Positions 1-6,563 of a DNA stretch of 14,590 nt are shown piece after piece. Position 1 is the stretch's first letter; each line of letters begins with the position of its first letter. The notes beneath the pieces are model-generated. The model was not told where the DNA came from and did not search any database. It saw only the letters and a program-made list of their open reading frames with translations. The position numbers and the translations under genes were made by a program. Origin of the DNA: Desulfobacterales bacterium (GTDB lineage: Bacteria > Desulfobacterota > DSM-4660 > Desulfatiglandales > Desulfatiglandaceae); NCBI GenBank assembly GCA_021107495.1, contig JAIOSR010000325.1, positions 1 to 14,590 of the forward strand, given 5' to 3'.

Positions 1-315
1 CTCGACCCGAACGAGACTCCTCTTGAATGCGCAAAAAGGGAGTTAATAGAAGAGACCGGGTTTTCAGCAAATACCTGGCAGAAATTGGGAGAAATTACGC
101 CGGTTCCCGGTTATTCAAATGAACTTATACACATATTTCTTGCTAACGACCTGATGCCCGCCGAGCAGGACCTGGACAAAGACGAAGTGCTCGATGTTCA
201 TGAAGTCCCGTTGGGCAAGGCAATTGAGATGATTCATGAAGGAGCAATCCGGGACAGCAAAACCATCTCAGGACTCTTTATGGCAATCAACCGGCTGAAA
301 GGAAAATTACCCTGA
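1..315 (+). CDS. Nudix hydrolase, 3' part (5' end outside window)
   Basis: The reading frame is open from base 1 and stops at 313-315, so the N-terminus lies off the left edge; 104 residues are visible. Residues 8-20 (PLECAKRELIEET, then G) carry the core of a Nudix box (pattern GX5EX7REUXEEXGU), where the two Glu of the REUXEE core bind the metal that activates water for pyrophosphate cleavage. The following part (TPVPGYSNELIHIFLANDL, then an acidic DEVLDVHEVPL stretch) resembles ADP-ribose pyrophosphatases of the NudF type: a short strand after the helix, then E..EV..VPL. The likely role is cytosolic hydrolysis of an NDP-linked compound such as ADP-ribose; substrate specificity cannot be read from this fragment. 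The gene ends 27 nt before the GHMP kinase on the same strand, so the two may be cotranscribed. Confidence 0.85.
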   Translation, partial: LDPNETPLECAKRELIEETGFSANTWQKLGEITPVPGYSNELIHIFLANDLMPAEQDLDKDEVLDVHEVPLGKAIEMIHEGAIRDSKTISGLFMAINRLKGKLP

Positions 316-342
316 ACCTGAGAACGAAAACGAAGAAAAGAC

Positions 343-1395
343 ATGCCTGACTCCCTTCAAAACCTTCTTGCCGAACAACCTGTGGAGGCATCCGCGCCCT
401 GTCGTATTGATTGCGGGGGCACATGGGACATCAAGGCAATGGCCCTCCCTATGGAGGGCATAGGGCCTGTAACGGTTAACATAGCCTTGAACCTGAGGAC
501 ATCTGCAACCCTTTTCCCTTATAAAAACGACTGGGTAAAGATATCCTCGCTTGGTTTCCCCGAAGGCGAAACGTTTCACAAGGACAAACTCCCTTTTAAT
601 TCCCGGTTCGGCCTTTTTTTTGCTGCTGTCTCGTATTTTGGCTTTTATGGAGTTGCGGTCCGTATCAGATCCCGGTCTCCTGTGAAGTCGTCCCTGGGCG
701 GATCCAGTACGGCCCTGGTAGCCCTTGTCAAGGCACTTGCCAAGGCATCTGCCGGACTCGGCAGAAGAAGCCTTCGGGCAAAGGAAATTCTTTATCTCTC
801 ATATCATTTGGAAGACGCTGTTTCCGGCGGAAATTGCGGTATTCAAGACCAGGCCGCTGCTGTTTATGGCGGGGTAAATCAATGGAAATGGCTTTACGGA
901 CAAAGGACCGCCCCCTTTGAAAGGACCCCGCTATTGGACCGGCAGGGTCAAAAGGAACTCTCAAAGCGCCTTTTAGTGGCCTACAGCGGTAAAAGCCATG
1001 TTTCGTCAACCACCAACCGCAGGTGGATAAAAGACTTTCTTTCCGGCCGCACAAGACCGGGATGGGTCAAGGTCAACGAAACAGTTCTTCAACTGGCTCA
1101 AGCAATTAAAAGACAAAACTGGCAAAAGGCGGCAGATCTCTTGCAGGAGGAAATGGCCATACGCAAAGAACTCACGCCCGAGGCCCTTATTCCGATCACA
1201 AAAAAACTGGTGGGCCAGGCAGAGCGCGCGGGGTGCGGAGCCAGGTTTGCAGGGGCAGGTGCAGGCGGCTCCCTGTGGGCCATTGGAGGAAAGAAAAACA
1301 TTGAGCGGCTTGGGGAAAAGTGGAAAGAGACATTGTTACCGGTAAAAGGCGCTAAGGTCCTTGATTGCGGAATAGATTCGGCAGGGGTTATGTAA
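343..1395 (+). CDS. GHMP-family sugar kinase (HddA/fucokinase-like)
   Basis: A 350-residue protein with the GHMP kinase layout. The N-terminal strand ASAPCRIDCGGTWDI (16-30) matches the opening motif of heptose and fucose kinases. The phosphate-binding motif 2, SPVKSSLGGSST, is at 112-123. GIQDQAAAVYGG (166-177) corresponds to the G-K-Q-D-Q-Y-A-A-A-x-G-G segment of D-glycero-D-manno-heptose 7-phosphate kinases. The C-terminal glycine motif AGAGAGGSL is at 303-311. The family transfers the gamma-phosphate of ATP to a sugar or sugar-phosphate hydroxyl in the cytosol. The substrate is not resolved; the unusual Trp in GGTWDI and the Ile in GIQDQ differ from the commoner Leu and Lys. The start is ATG 343 because the first domain strand follows at once, although the Shine-Dalgarno sequence is weak (GAAGAAAAG). 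The gene lies 27 nt after the Nudix gene and converges with the gene at 1403. Confidence 0.85.
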   Translation: MPDSLQNLLAEQPVEASAPCRIDCGGTWDIKAMALPMEGIGPVTVNIALNLRTSATLFPYKNDWVKISSLGFPEGETFHKDKLPFNSRFGLFFAAVSYFGFYGVAVRIRSRSPVKSSLGGSSTALVALVKALAKASAGLGRRSLRAKEILYLSYHLEDAVSGGNCGIQDQAAAVYGGVNQWKWLYGQRTAPFERTPLLDRQGQKELSKRLLVAYSGKSHVSSTTNRRWIKDFLSGRTRPGWVKVNETVLQLAQAIKRQNWQKAADLLQEEMAIRKELTPEALIPITKKLVGQAERAGCGARFAGAGAGGSLWAIGGKKNIERLGEKWKETLLPVKGAKVLDCGIDSAGVM

Positions 1396-1402
1396 AAATG
1401 AT

Positions 1403-1675
1403 TCAGTTTTTTTGCTGGAAATAAACAGGCCCGAAACTCTCTCCTTCAAAAATTTCCCTGAATTCCCCCAACAGGGCGTTGGTGGCCTGTTCCACCATAA
1501 GTACATCCCCTTCACACATAAACTTCATATCCAGGTCCTCGATGGCCTCTTGCAAGTCCTCGAACTGGGAAAGGAATTCCCTGTTTGCGTACCTGGCGCT
1601 GATGGTCCTGTGCACATCGATAATGGTTCCGATACAATTTTCAACCCTGAGACGATATTTTTTATTTGAATCCAT
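1403..1675 (-). CDS. small hypothetical protein, 90 aa, mostly helical
   Basis: I do not recognise a named family. From the ATG at 1675 the product has 90 residues, begins MDSNKKYRLRVENCIGTIID and is rich in Glu, Asp and hydrophobics spaced as amphipathic helices (SQFEDLQEAIEDLDMKFM; VEQATNALLGEFREIFEG). There is no signal peptide or membrane segment, so it should be cytosolic. Coding looks real because charged and hydrophobic residues alternate regularly and the frame is clean. An in-frame TTG at 1702 would add nine residues, but these fall in the GGTT-type repeat, so the ATG is preferred. No good Shine-Dalgarno sequence precedes it; the repeat begins 11 nt upstream of the ATG and may have replaced the native leader. 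The gene ends 7 nt from the stop of the convergent sugar kinase gene. Confidence 0.6.
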   Translation of the reverse strand: MDSNKKYRLRVENCIGTIIDVHRTISARYANREFLSQFEDLQEAIEDLDMKFMCEGDVLMVEQATNALLGEFREIFEGESFGPVYFQQKN

Positions 1676-1929
1676 AGTAGCTGCTAAGGTTAAAGGTTCC
1701 AAGGTTCCCCCGCACTATGTGCGGGGATCTTCGACACGGTTCAAGGTTCAAGGACAAACCGATAAAAGGCGGGTTCGATTCTAAACCAAGTGTTTATTTT
1801 ATCCAGTTCTTGCAGAACACCAGGTGCTATTTCAAAAATCCGGAGCGAATTCTTTGTTGCAGAGGAGATATGAGAAAAATACCACAACGATTAACCTTGA
1901 ACTGTAAACCGTGAACGGATATTATTTTT
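1676..1929. repeat. intergenic repeat block: 7-bp repeats and hairpin
   Basis: No gene is seen here. Three near-identical units AAGGTTA / AAGGTTC / AAGGTTC lie at 1686-1692, 1693-1699 and 1701-1707 (one extra C at 1700). A hairpin with 8-bp stem CCCCGCAC / GTGCGGGG and loop TAT follows at 1708-1726, then GGTTCAA, GGTTCAA, GGACAAA at 1738-1758. Near the other end, 1891-1918 contains TTAACCTTGAAC and CCGTGAAC, roughly the inverse complement of the first arms. The arrangement is therefore two inverted arms of 7-bp-period repeat around about 130 nt of unrelated AT-rich sequence. It separates the pil operon from the small gene at 1403 on the same strand. Confidence 0.7.
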
Positions 1930-2601
1930 TTATGCCTTCCCCACCTCCACGAGCAGATCCATGAGTACCTTGTAAAATTGATCGTTCGCCGAAATACCTC
2001 GTTTTAAGATAGACGTAAGTTTGTCCATGTCTTCCCGGTTTATGACCATGTTAACGCTCATGGCAAAGGCCGTCATATTATCCATGGTCTTGAAGGCATC
2101 TCCTATCAATGCAAAGAAGATCCTCCTTCGAACAGACATGGAAAGATGATTCATGTACTGGAGAACAGGACTTTGTGCCATTTCAACGCCTTCAAACCTG
2201 TCGGATAATACTATCAGGTCAAAATGGTGAAGTCGCAGCGTACTGACGGCCTTGCGGGTGTTTTCCGCCGACACATATTTGTAGCCCAATTCCTCTACAG
2301 CCGCCTTCACCGCCTCAACTTCCTGAGGGTCATTTTCTAAAACAAGTGCCAGTTTTACCCCTTCTTCAAAAAAACCGAGAGCTTCAACATCTTCTGCTCC
2401 GGATGCGGGCCGGGCTTTAGGTTGTGGCGGTTCAGGCTCTTTTGGGGCCTCGGAAACCGGCTCTTCCGGCTTCTGCCCTGGAGGTTCAAGGGTCAACTTG
2501 TTTTTGCACTTGGGACAACTTATGATCGTCCTTTTACCCTTGGGTATCTTTTCATCCGGGATATTCAGCTTGGCCTTACATTTCTCGCAGACGACTTCCA
2601 T
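1930..2601 (-). CDS. zinc-ribbon protein with degenerate receiver-like domain
   Basis: A 223-residue protein. Residues 1-36 form an MJ0042-type zinc ribbon with Cys pairs C5/C8 and C29/C32. A Pro/Glu/Ala-rich linker follows (about 41-75). Residues from about 80 look like a response-regulator receiver: VKLALVLENDPQEVEAVKAA opens like the acidic first strand, and FDLIVLSDRFEG matches the third-strand region where receivers carry the phosphorylated Asp. In the simplest alignment with FDLILLDxMMP that position is Ser, with an Asp one residue later, so normal phosphorylation is doubtful. The C-terminus is helical. It is the last gene of the pilT operon, 12 nt after the second ATPase gene. Its Shine-Dalgarno AAGGAG (2610-2615) overlaps that gene's stop codon, which suggests translational coupling and a role in pilus retraction or its control. 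Confidence 0.75.
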   Translation of the reverse strand: MEVVCEKCKAKLNIPDEKIPKGKRTIISCPKCKNKLTLEPPGQKPEEPVSEAPKEPEPPQPKARPASGAEDVEALGFFEEGVKLALVLENDPQEVEAVKAAVEELGYKYVSAENTRKAVSTLRLHHFDLIVLSDRFEGVEMAQSPVLQYMNHLSMSVRRRIFFALIGDAFKTMDNMTAFAMSVNMVINREDMDKLTSILKRGISANDQFYKVLMDLLVEVGKA

Positions 2602-2613
2602 AAAAATCGCTCC

Positions 2614-3795
2614 TTACATAAATTCTTCATTTTCGTCTTTCCCGTATTCCCCATCCATAGACAATTCTTCAATGTCCGTGGTCTTTTCTCCCCTGGCTGC
2701 CTTGACCGAATCAAGCGCCCTGCCTACAATGGCCTTTCTGGACGCATAGCTCATGGCCGTATCTTCCGATATAAGGCCCTGATTAAAGAGATCCGCAATG
2801 CACTGGTCAAAGGTCATCATGCCAAACGCCTGGCTCCCTTCAATAATTTCATAGAAGGTCGAGTCTTCCCTCTCACCCTGAAGGATCGTATCCTTGACCC
2901 TCAAATTTGATCCCATAAGTTCAAACGCTGCCACTCGCCCGCCCCCCTCCTTGGGAAGAAGACGCTGACAGGCTATCCATCTTACCGTATCCGCAAGTCT
3001 GATCCTGATCTGTTTCTCTTCCACCTGATCAAACATACCCACGATCCTGTTTATGGTCTGACCGGCGTCAACCGTATGGAGGGTGCTCAGAACAAGATGA
3101 CCGGTTTCCGCCGCGGAAAGGCCTATCTCAACCGTCTCCCGGTCTCTCATCTCGCCAACCAATATCACCTTGGGGGCCTGCCTGAGCGCGGCCCTGAGAC
3201 CCGATGAGAAGGCGTCAAAATCCATACCCAATTCCCGCTGGTTAAACGTGGCCTTTTTCTGGGAGTGCACATATTCCACCGGGTCTTCAAGGGTCACCAC
3301 ATGAACGGAAGATTTCTCATTTATCTCATTCAAGACGGCTGCTAAAGACGTGGTTTTGCCGCTTCCGGTTGCGCCCGTCACCAATATGATCCCGTTTCTC
3401 TCCCCTGCCATCTTGAGAAATGCCCCGGGCAGCTTCAGTTCTTCAACAGTGGGGATCCTGGTGGCCAATTGCCGCATTACAATGGAGTAACAGCCTTTTT
3501 GAGAAAAAATATTGACCCTGAACCGGGCCTTGCCTGCCAATTGATACGAGGAGTCACACGATCCTTCTTCAAGAAGAGTCCTTGTCAGACGCCGGTCCCC
3601 GTCTATCAGGTTGAGGGCAAAAATCTCAGACTGAAAAGGCGTGATCCTTTCAACAGTGGGGGTGAGCGGCACCTGCATCAACTGTCCGGATGCCTCCACC
3701 TGAAAGGGTTTGTCTACTGTCATATTGAGGTCCGACACATTGTCATAGGACTCCAACATGCTCGTCAGGATGTAATCTATCTGTTGTTTGCGCAT
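2614..3795 (-). CDS. PilT/PilU-like type IV pilus retraction ATPase (second copy)
   Basis: A 393-residue member of the PilT branch of secretion ATPases. Visible are an N-terminal PAS-like region, Walker A GATGSGKT at 141-148, the Asp-box VVTLEDPVEYVH (167-178), Walker B KVILVGEMRD (209-218) and the His-box TGHLVLSTLHT (231-241). ATP hydrolysis by the hexamer at the inner face of the membrane would drive pilus disassembly. Unlike the upstream PilT, the N-terminal GASDLHL motif is altered to NVSDLNM, and the AIRNLIRE segment needed for PilT retraction is replaced by SNLRVKDT (296-303). It also has an acidic tail (374-393). These traits point to a PilU-like accessory motor rather than a duplicate pilT. 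The start ATG at 3795 has GGAG 8 nt upstream. It lies 44 nt after pilT on the same strand. Confidence 0.85.
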   Translation of the reverse strand: MRKQQIDYILTSMLESYDNVSDLNMTVDKPFQVEASGQLMQVPLTPTVERITPFQSEIFALNLIDGDRRLTRTLLEEGSCDSSYQLAGKARFRVNIFSQKGCYSIVMRQLATRIPTVEELKLPGAFLKMAGERNGIILVTGATGSGKTTSLAAVLNEINEKSSVHVVTLEDPVEYVHSQKKATFNQRELGMDFDAFSSGLRAALRQAPKVILVGEMRDRETVEIGLSAAETGHLVLSTLHTVDAGQTINRIVGMFDQVEEKQIRIRLADTVRWIACQRLLPKEGGGRVAAFELMGSNLRVKDTILQGEREDSTFYEIIEGSQAFGMMTFDQCIADLFNQGLISEDTAMSYASRKAIVGRALDSVKAARGEKTTDIEELSMDGEYGKDENEEFM

Positions 3796-3839
3796 GGCCT
3801 CATCTCCGTAATTTGAGAGAGTAACATTTCAATTGCTTG

Positions 3840-4922
3840 TTAGACTTCCGTGAAGTCGGACGGGGGATTCTTCATGAAAGGCAAAAACAGCTGTTTTTCA
3901 TTGGCCTTTGTATAGGCATCGTCCGCAAGGATAATCTTCTTTTTCAGGAGTTCCATGATGGCATCGTCTAAGGTCTGCATGCCGTATTTCTTTCCTGTCT
4001 GCAGCATTGAAGGAATCTGGAATGTTTTCCCTTCCCGGATGAGGTTTCTCACCGCAGCGCTCGCAATCATGATCTCAAGGGCAGCCACACGGCCTTTTTT
4101 GTCCCTGCGCCTGAAAAGGGTCTGGGCCACAACGGCCCTGAGACCGTCGGACAACGTATTCCTTATCTGCTCCTGCTGGTTCGTCGGGAAGACCTCGATG
4201 ACTCTATCCACGGTCTTTGCCGCGCTTGAGGTATGAAGTGTACCAAATACGAGGTGTCCGGTGGATGCGGCCTCAATAGCTAATGAAATGGTCTCAAGAT
4301 CACGCATCTCCCCCACCAATATAATATCAGGGTCTTCCCTGAGTGCCCCTCTTAGGGCCGCGGTAAAAGATTTGGTGTGAATCCCCACCTCCCTGTGGTT
4401 CACTATCGCCTTGTCACTCTTGTGGACGAATTCAATGGGGTCTTCAACCGTGAGGATGTGCTCCCTCCGCGTAATATTCGCCTCATGAACAATGGCGGCC
4501 AAAGTGGTGGACTTGCCGCTGCCCGTGGGGCCGGTGACCAGGACCAGGCCCCTGGGTAATGTCGCCAGTCTTTTTACAACAGGTGGAAGGCCCAGTTGAT
4601 CACACGTTAGGATGTCTGAAGGAATTTCCCTGAACACAGCGCCCACGCCATATTTCTGCTGAAAGAAGTTGGCGCGGTATCGCGCCAGGCCAGGTATTTC
4701 ATAGGCGAAATCCACATCCCCCGTCTCCTCAAAAACCTTGACCTTGTTCTCGGGGGCAATCTCATACAGCATGGCCTTGAGACCGTCATTTTCCATCGCC
4801 TTATATTTTACCCTTTCCAGTTCCCCCCTGATCCGCAGTATAGGCTGCTGGCCGGAAACCAGGTGGAGATCCGAAGCTCCCTGTTCATGCATAAGCTTAA
4901 AAAAGGCGTCTATCTGTGCCAT
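3840..4922 (-). CDS. pilT: PilT, type IV pilus retraction ATPase
   Basis: A 360-residue protein, close to the usual PilT length. The N-terminus has the family motif GASDLHLVSGQQPILRIRG (15-33). The ATPase core shows Walker A GPTGSGKS (131-138), Asp-box ILTVEDPIEFVH (156-167), Walker B DIILVGEMRD (199-208) and His-box TGHLVFGTLHT (221-231). The C-terminal signature AVRNLIRE (290-297) matches the AIRNLIRE motif required for pilus retraction, which identifies this gene as the canonical pilT of the pair. The protein forms a cytoplasmic hexamer docking at the inner-membrane pilus platform and powers twitching and DNA uptake where those occur. The start ATG at 4922 is preceded by GGGAGG with 5-nt spacing. 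It is the first gene of the operon; TATAAT boxes lie 54-73 nt upstream. Confidence 0.93.
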   Translation of the reverse strand: MAQIDAFFKLMHEQGASDLHLVSGQQPILRIRGELERVKYKAMENDGLKAMLYEIAPENKVKVFEETGDVDFAYEIPGLARYRANFFQQKYGVGAVFREIPSDILTCDQLGLPPVVKRLATLPRGLVLVTGPTGSGKSTTLAAIVHEANITRREHILTVEDPIEFVHKSDKAIVNHREVGIHTKSFTAALRGALREDPDIILVGEMRDLETISLAIEAASTGHLVFGTLHTSSAAKTVDRVIEVFPTNQQEQIRNTLSDGLRAVVAQTLFRRRDKKGRVAALEIMIASAAVRNLIREGKTFQIPSMLQTGKKYGMQTLDDAIMELLKKKIILADDAYTKANEKQLFLPFMKNPPSDFTEV

Positions 4923-4975
4923 GATTCCCTCCCAAAAGGTTTAAGGTAAAAAGAACATAGGATCATTAAAGAGCT

Positions 4976-5017
4976 ATTATAAGCCTGTTATTATACACAG
5001 GATCAACCCTTATTCAA
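4976..5017 (-). promoter_or_regulatory. candidate promoter(s) of the pilT operon
   Basis: On the minus strand there are two perfect TATAAT hexamers, at 4976-4981 and 4990-4995. For the second, TTGAAT at 5012-5017 is a possible -35 with a 16-nt spacer. For the first, TTGATC at 5001-5006 would sit 19 nt away, which is long. A short inverted repeat CCTGT / ACAGG (4984-4988 and 4997-5001) frames the second -10 and could be an operator. Both -35 matches are only 4 of 6. Confidence 0.4.
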
Positions 5018-5116
5018 CACAAAAATGCCGTCCGGACACATACCGGGAATTCATCCATGCCACACAGGGCCAATATCCCGGGTTTTTTGCAGGAATCCGG
5101 TTTTTTAGGGTTTTTG

Positions 5117-5145
5117 TTGACAATAGAAATGCCATTAGATAAATT
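5117..5145 (+). promoter_or_regulatory. candidate sigma-70 promoter reading toward panB
   Basis: A perfect TTGACA (5117-5122) is followed after 17 nt by TAAATT (5140-5145, 4 of 6 to TATAAT). It would transcribe through the large palindrome at 5232-5444 and reach the terminator at 5507-5546, about 500 nt before panB. No convincing ORF lies between. Confidence 0.35.
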
Positions 5146-5231
5146 TTCCGAAAGCAGTACCTGAAATGGCAGGTGATCCTCATGGTGAAGGACATCTAAC
5201 CACAGGCCGTTCTTTATAAAATGAGAAAGAT

Positions 5232-5444
5232 TCCTTCAGAAGGCGCCGCCTGGATCATCGGACAGCTTGAGACCTTTGGGAAATGCTCAGTTTTGTTCAA
5301 GTTCAAGGAAGGCGAAAATTTTAACCACAGGAATACATTTAGTATTTCGAGGATTAAAATTTGAGCGTGACGCAGAAACTGGGCAAAAGAGGGCGTTTTG
5401 CAAACGTCTCAGCTAAGCCAGACCGGGACGGCGCAAACTCAGGA
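5232..5444. repeat. large imperfect palindrome, about 210 nt, centre near 5339
   Basis: The innermost part is a hairpin with 21-nt arms 5316-5336 and 5342-5362 (16 of 21 positions pair) around a 5-nt loop. The left arm begins AAATTTTAACC and the right arm ends GATTAAAATTT. Symmetry about 5339 continues outward: AGCTTGAGAC (5264-5273) faces GTCTCAGCT (5406-5414), GGCGCCGCC (5242-5250) faces GGACGGCGC (5426-5434), and TCCT (5232-5235) faces AGGA (5441-5444). Such extended symmetry over about 210 nt is unlikely by chance. It may be a MITE-like element or a structured RNA. No ORF is seen inside. I have the impression that this palindrome recurs in Desulfobacterales genomes, but that is recollection, not a search. 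Confidence 0.75.
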
Positions 5445-5506
5445 GATCAATTGAGACGGAAAGCTCCACTTACATTTGCTTTCCTCAAAAAGATATGGTT
5501 ACGCTC

Positions 5507-5546
5507 AAAAAAGGTCTTTCGATTCCACTGAAGGACCTTTTTTTTT
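5507..5546 (+). terminator. intrinsic terminator hairpin
   Basis: The stem has a left arm from AAAAAAGGTC (5507-5516) continuing to 5520 and a right arm from 5530 ending GACCTTTTTT (5534-5543), about 14 bp with one G-U wobble, around a 9-nt loop. A run of nine T (5538-5546) follows on the plus strand, and the A run on the left side gives a U tract for the other direction, so it could act both ways. On the plus strand it would stop transcripts coming from 5117 before panB; on the minus strand no gene just upstream needs it. Confidence 0.75.
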
Positions 5547-5560
5547 AAGACTGGGATTTC

Positions 5561-5653
5561 AATTGATGGACTCGTAAAAGGTCCATCAATCCCGCACAGC
5601 GGGAAGGTGGGATTCCGGCTCGCAAAGCGTCTTTTTACGAGATTATCTCAATT
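5561..5653. repeat. palindromic element in the panB leader
   Basis: The outer arms are AATTGA (5561-5566) with CTCGTAAAA (5571-5579) on the left, and TTTTTACGAG (5632-5641) with TCAATT (5648-5653) on the right. An inner hairpin TCCCGC-aca-GCGGGA lies at 5590-5604. The element ends 11 nt before the panB Shine-Dalgarno. It resembles CTCGTAAAAAG-type intergenic palindromes that I believe are scattered in sulfate-reducer genomes. Any panB transcript beginning upstream of it would carry it as a stem-loop just ahead of the ribosome binding site. Confidence 0.65.
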
Positions 5654-5676
5654 AACAGGGCAAAAAGGAGGAACAC

Positions 5677-6510
5677 ATGGACCGTAAGAAAGTTACCATC
5701 GTAGATCTGCAAAAGAAAAAAGAGACAGGCCAAAAAATCACTATGCTGACTGCCTACGACTATCCCACGGCCAGCCTGGTAGATCAGGCCGGGATAGACA
5801 CAATACTCGTGGGTGATTCCTTGGGCATGGTCATGCTGGGATTTGAGTCAACAGTGCCTGTTACAATGGATGATATGATTCATCACACTAAGGCCGTGGT
5901 AAGGGGCACCAAATACGGCTTCATTCTCGGAGACATGCCTTTTATGTCTTATCAGATAAGCATAGCCAAGGCCATTGAAAATGCGGGCCGCTTTATAAAG
6001 GAGGCCGGATGCGACTGCGTAAAGCTTGAAGGTGGAACAGAGATGGCCCCTGTAGTCAAGGCCATAGTGGATGCCGGAGTACCGGTCTGCGCCCACATCG
6101 GGCTCACCCCTCAGACCGCAACAAAACTGGGCGGTTTCAAGGTCCAGGGGAAAGACGCGGAAAGCGCCAAGGAACTTGTGCAATCGGCCAAGGATTTAGA
6201 AGAGGCGGGGGCCTTCATGATTGTCATGGAATGCATACCCGATCTCCTGGGTGAAAGGATTACACAAGTACTTGGGATACCCACCATAGGCATTGGTGCG
6301 GGAAAAGACTGTGATGGACAGGTCCTGGTCTACCATGACGTCGTGGGACTTTTCGAGAGGTTCACCCCTAAATTTGTAAAACAGTATATCAACCTGTCGC
6401 CCAAAATAAGAGAGGCCCTCATTCAATACAAAGAGGAAGTGGAATCAGGCGCATTTCCCGGACCCGAACACAGCTTTGCCATGAAAAAGGGAGAGGCGGA
6501 AAAAATTTAG
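5677..6510 (+). CDS. panB: 3-methyl-2-oxobutanoate hydroxymethyltransferase (PanB)
   Basis: A 277-residue protein, a little longer than the E. coli enzyme (264 residues) and collinear with it. PanB transfers a hydroxymethyl group from 5,10-methylene-tetrahydrofolate to 2-ketoisovalerate, giving ketopantoate, the first committed step to pantothenate and CoA. The TIM-barrel motifs are all present: TAYDYPTA (25-32), VGDSLGM with metal ligand D47, GDMPFMSY with D86, VKLEGG with K116 and E118, AHIGLTPQ (139-146) and MECIP with the catalytic Glu E185. The start ATG has an excellent Shine-Dalgarno AAGGAGGA (5665-5672), the decaying copy of no other start. It is followed after 53 nt by panE with its own strong Shine-Dalgarno, so the two genes form an operon. 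No promoter is obvious between the terminator at 5546 and the start; the palindrome at 5561-5653 occupies most of that leader. Confidence 0.97.
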   Translation: MDRKKVTIVDLQKKKETGQKITMLTAYDYPTASLVDQAGIDTILVGDSLGMVMLGFESTVPVTMDDMIHHTKAVVRGTKYGFILGDMPFMSYQISIAKAIENAGRFIKEAGCDCVKLEGGTEMAPVVKAIVDAGVPVCAHIGLTPQTATKLGGFKVQGKDAESAKELVQSAKDLEEAGAFMIVMECIPDLLGERITQVLGIPTIGIGAGKDCDGQVLVYHDVVGLFERFTPKFVKQYINLSPKIREALIQYKEEVESGAFPGPEHSFAMKKGEAEKI

Positions 6511-6563
6511 ATGAGCTGTTCATGGGAGGAAAGAACCTGGAGGTCTCTTAGAGGAGAAATCTA

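Noticed and set aside
728..1054. Minus-strand 108-codon frame inside the sugar kinase gene
   Set aside because: A shadow of the conserved GHMP kinase frame; residue composition is not protein-like.
5010..5195. Minus-strand 61-codon frame in the pilT-panB spacer
   Set aside because: Arg/Cys/Phe-rich with no ordered pattern and no ribosome site; it overlaps the candidate plus-strand promoter.
5232..5653. Riboswitch controlling panB
   Set aside because: No known pantothenate or CoA riboswitch class fits, and the palindromes do not match a ligand-binding consensus I know.
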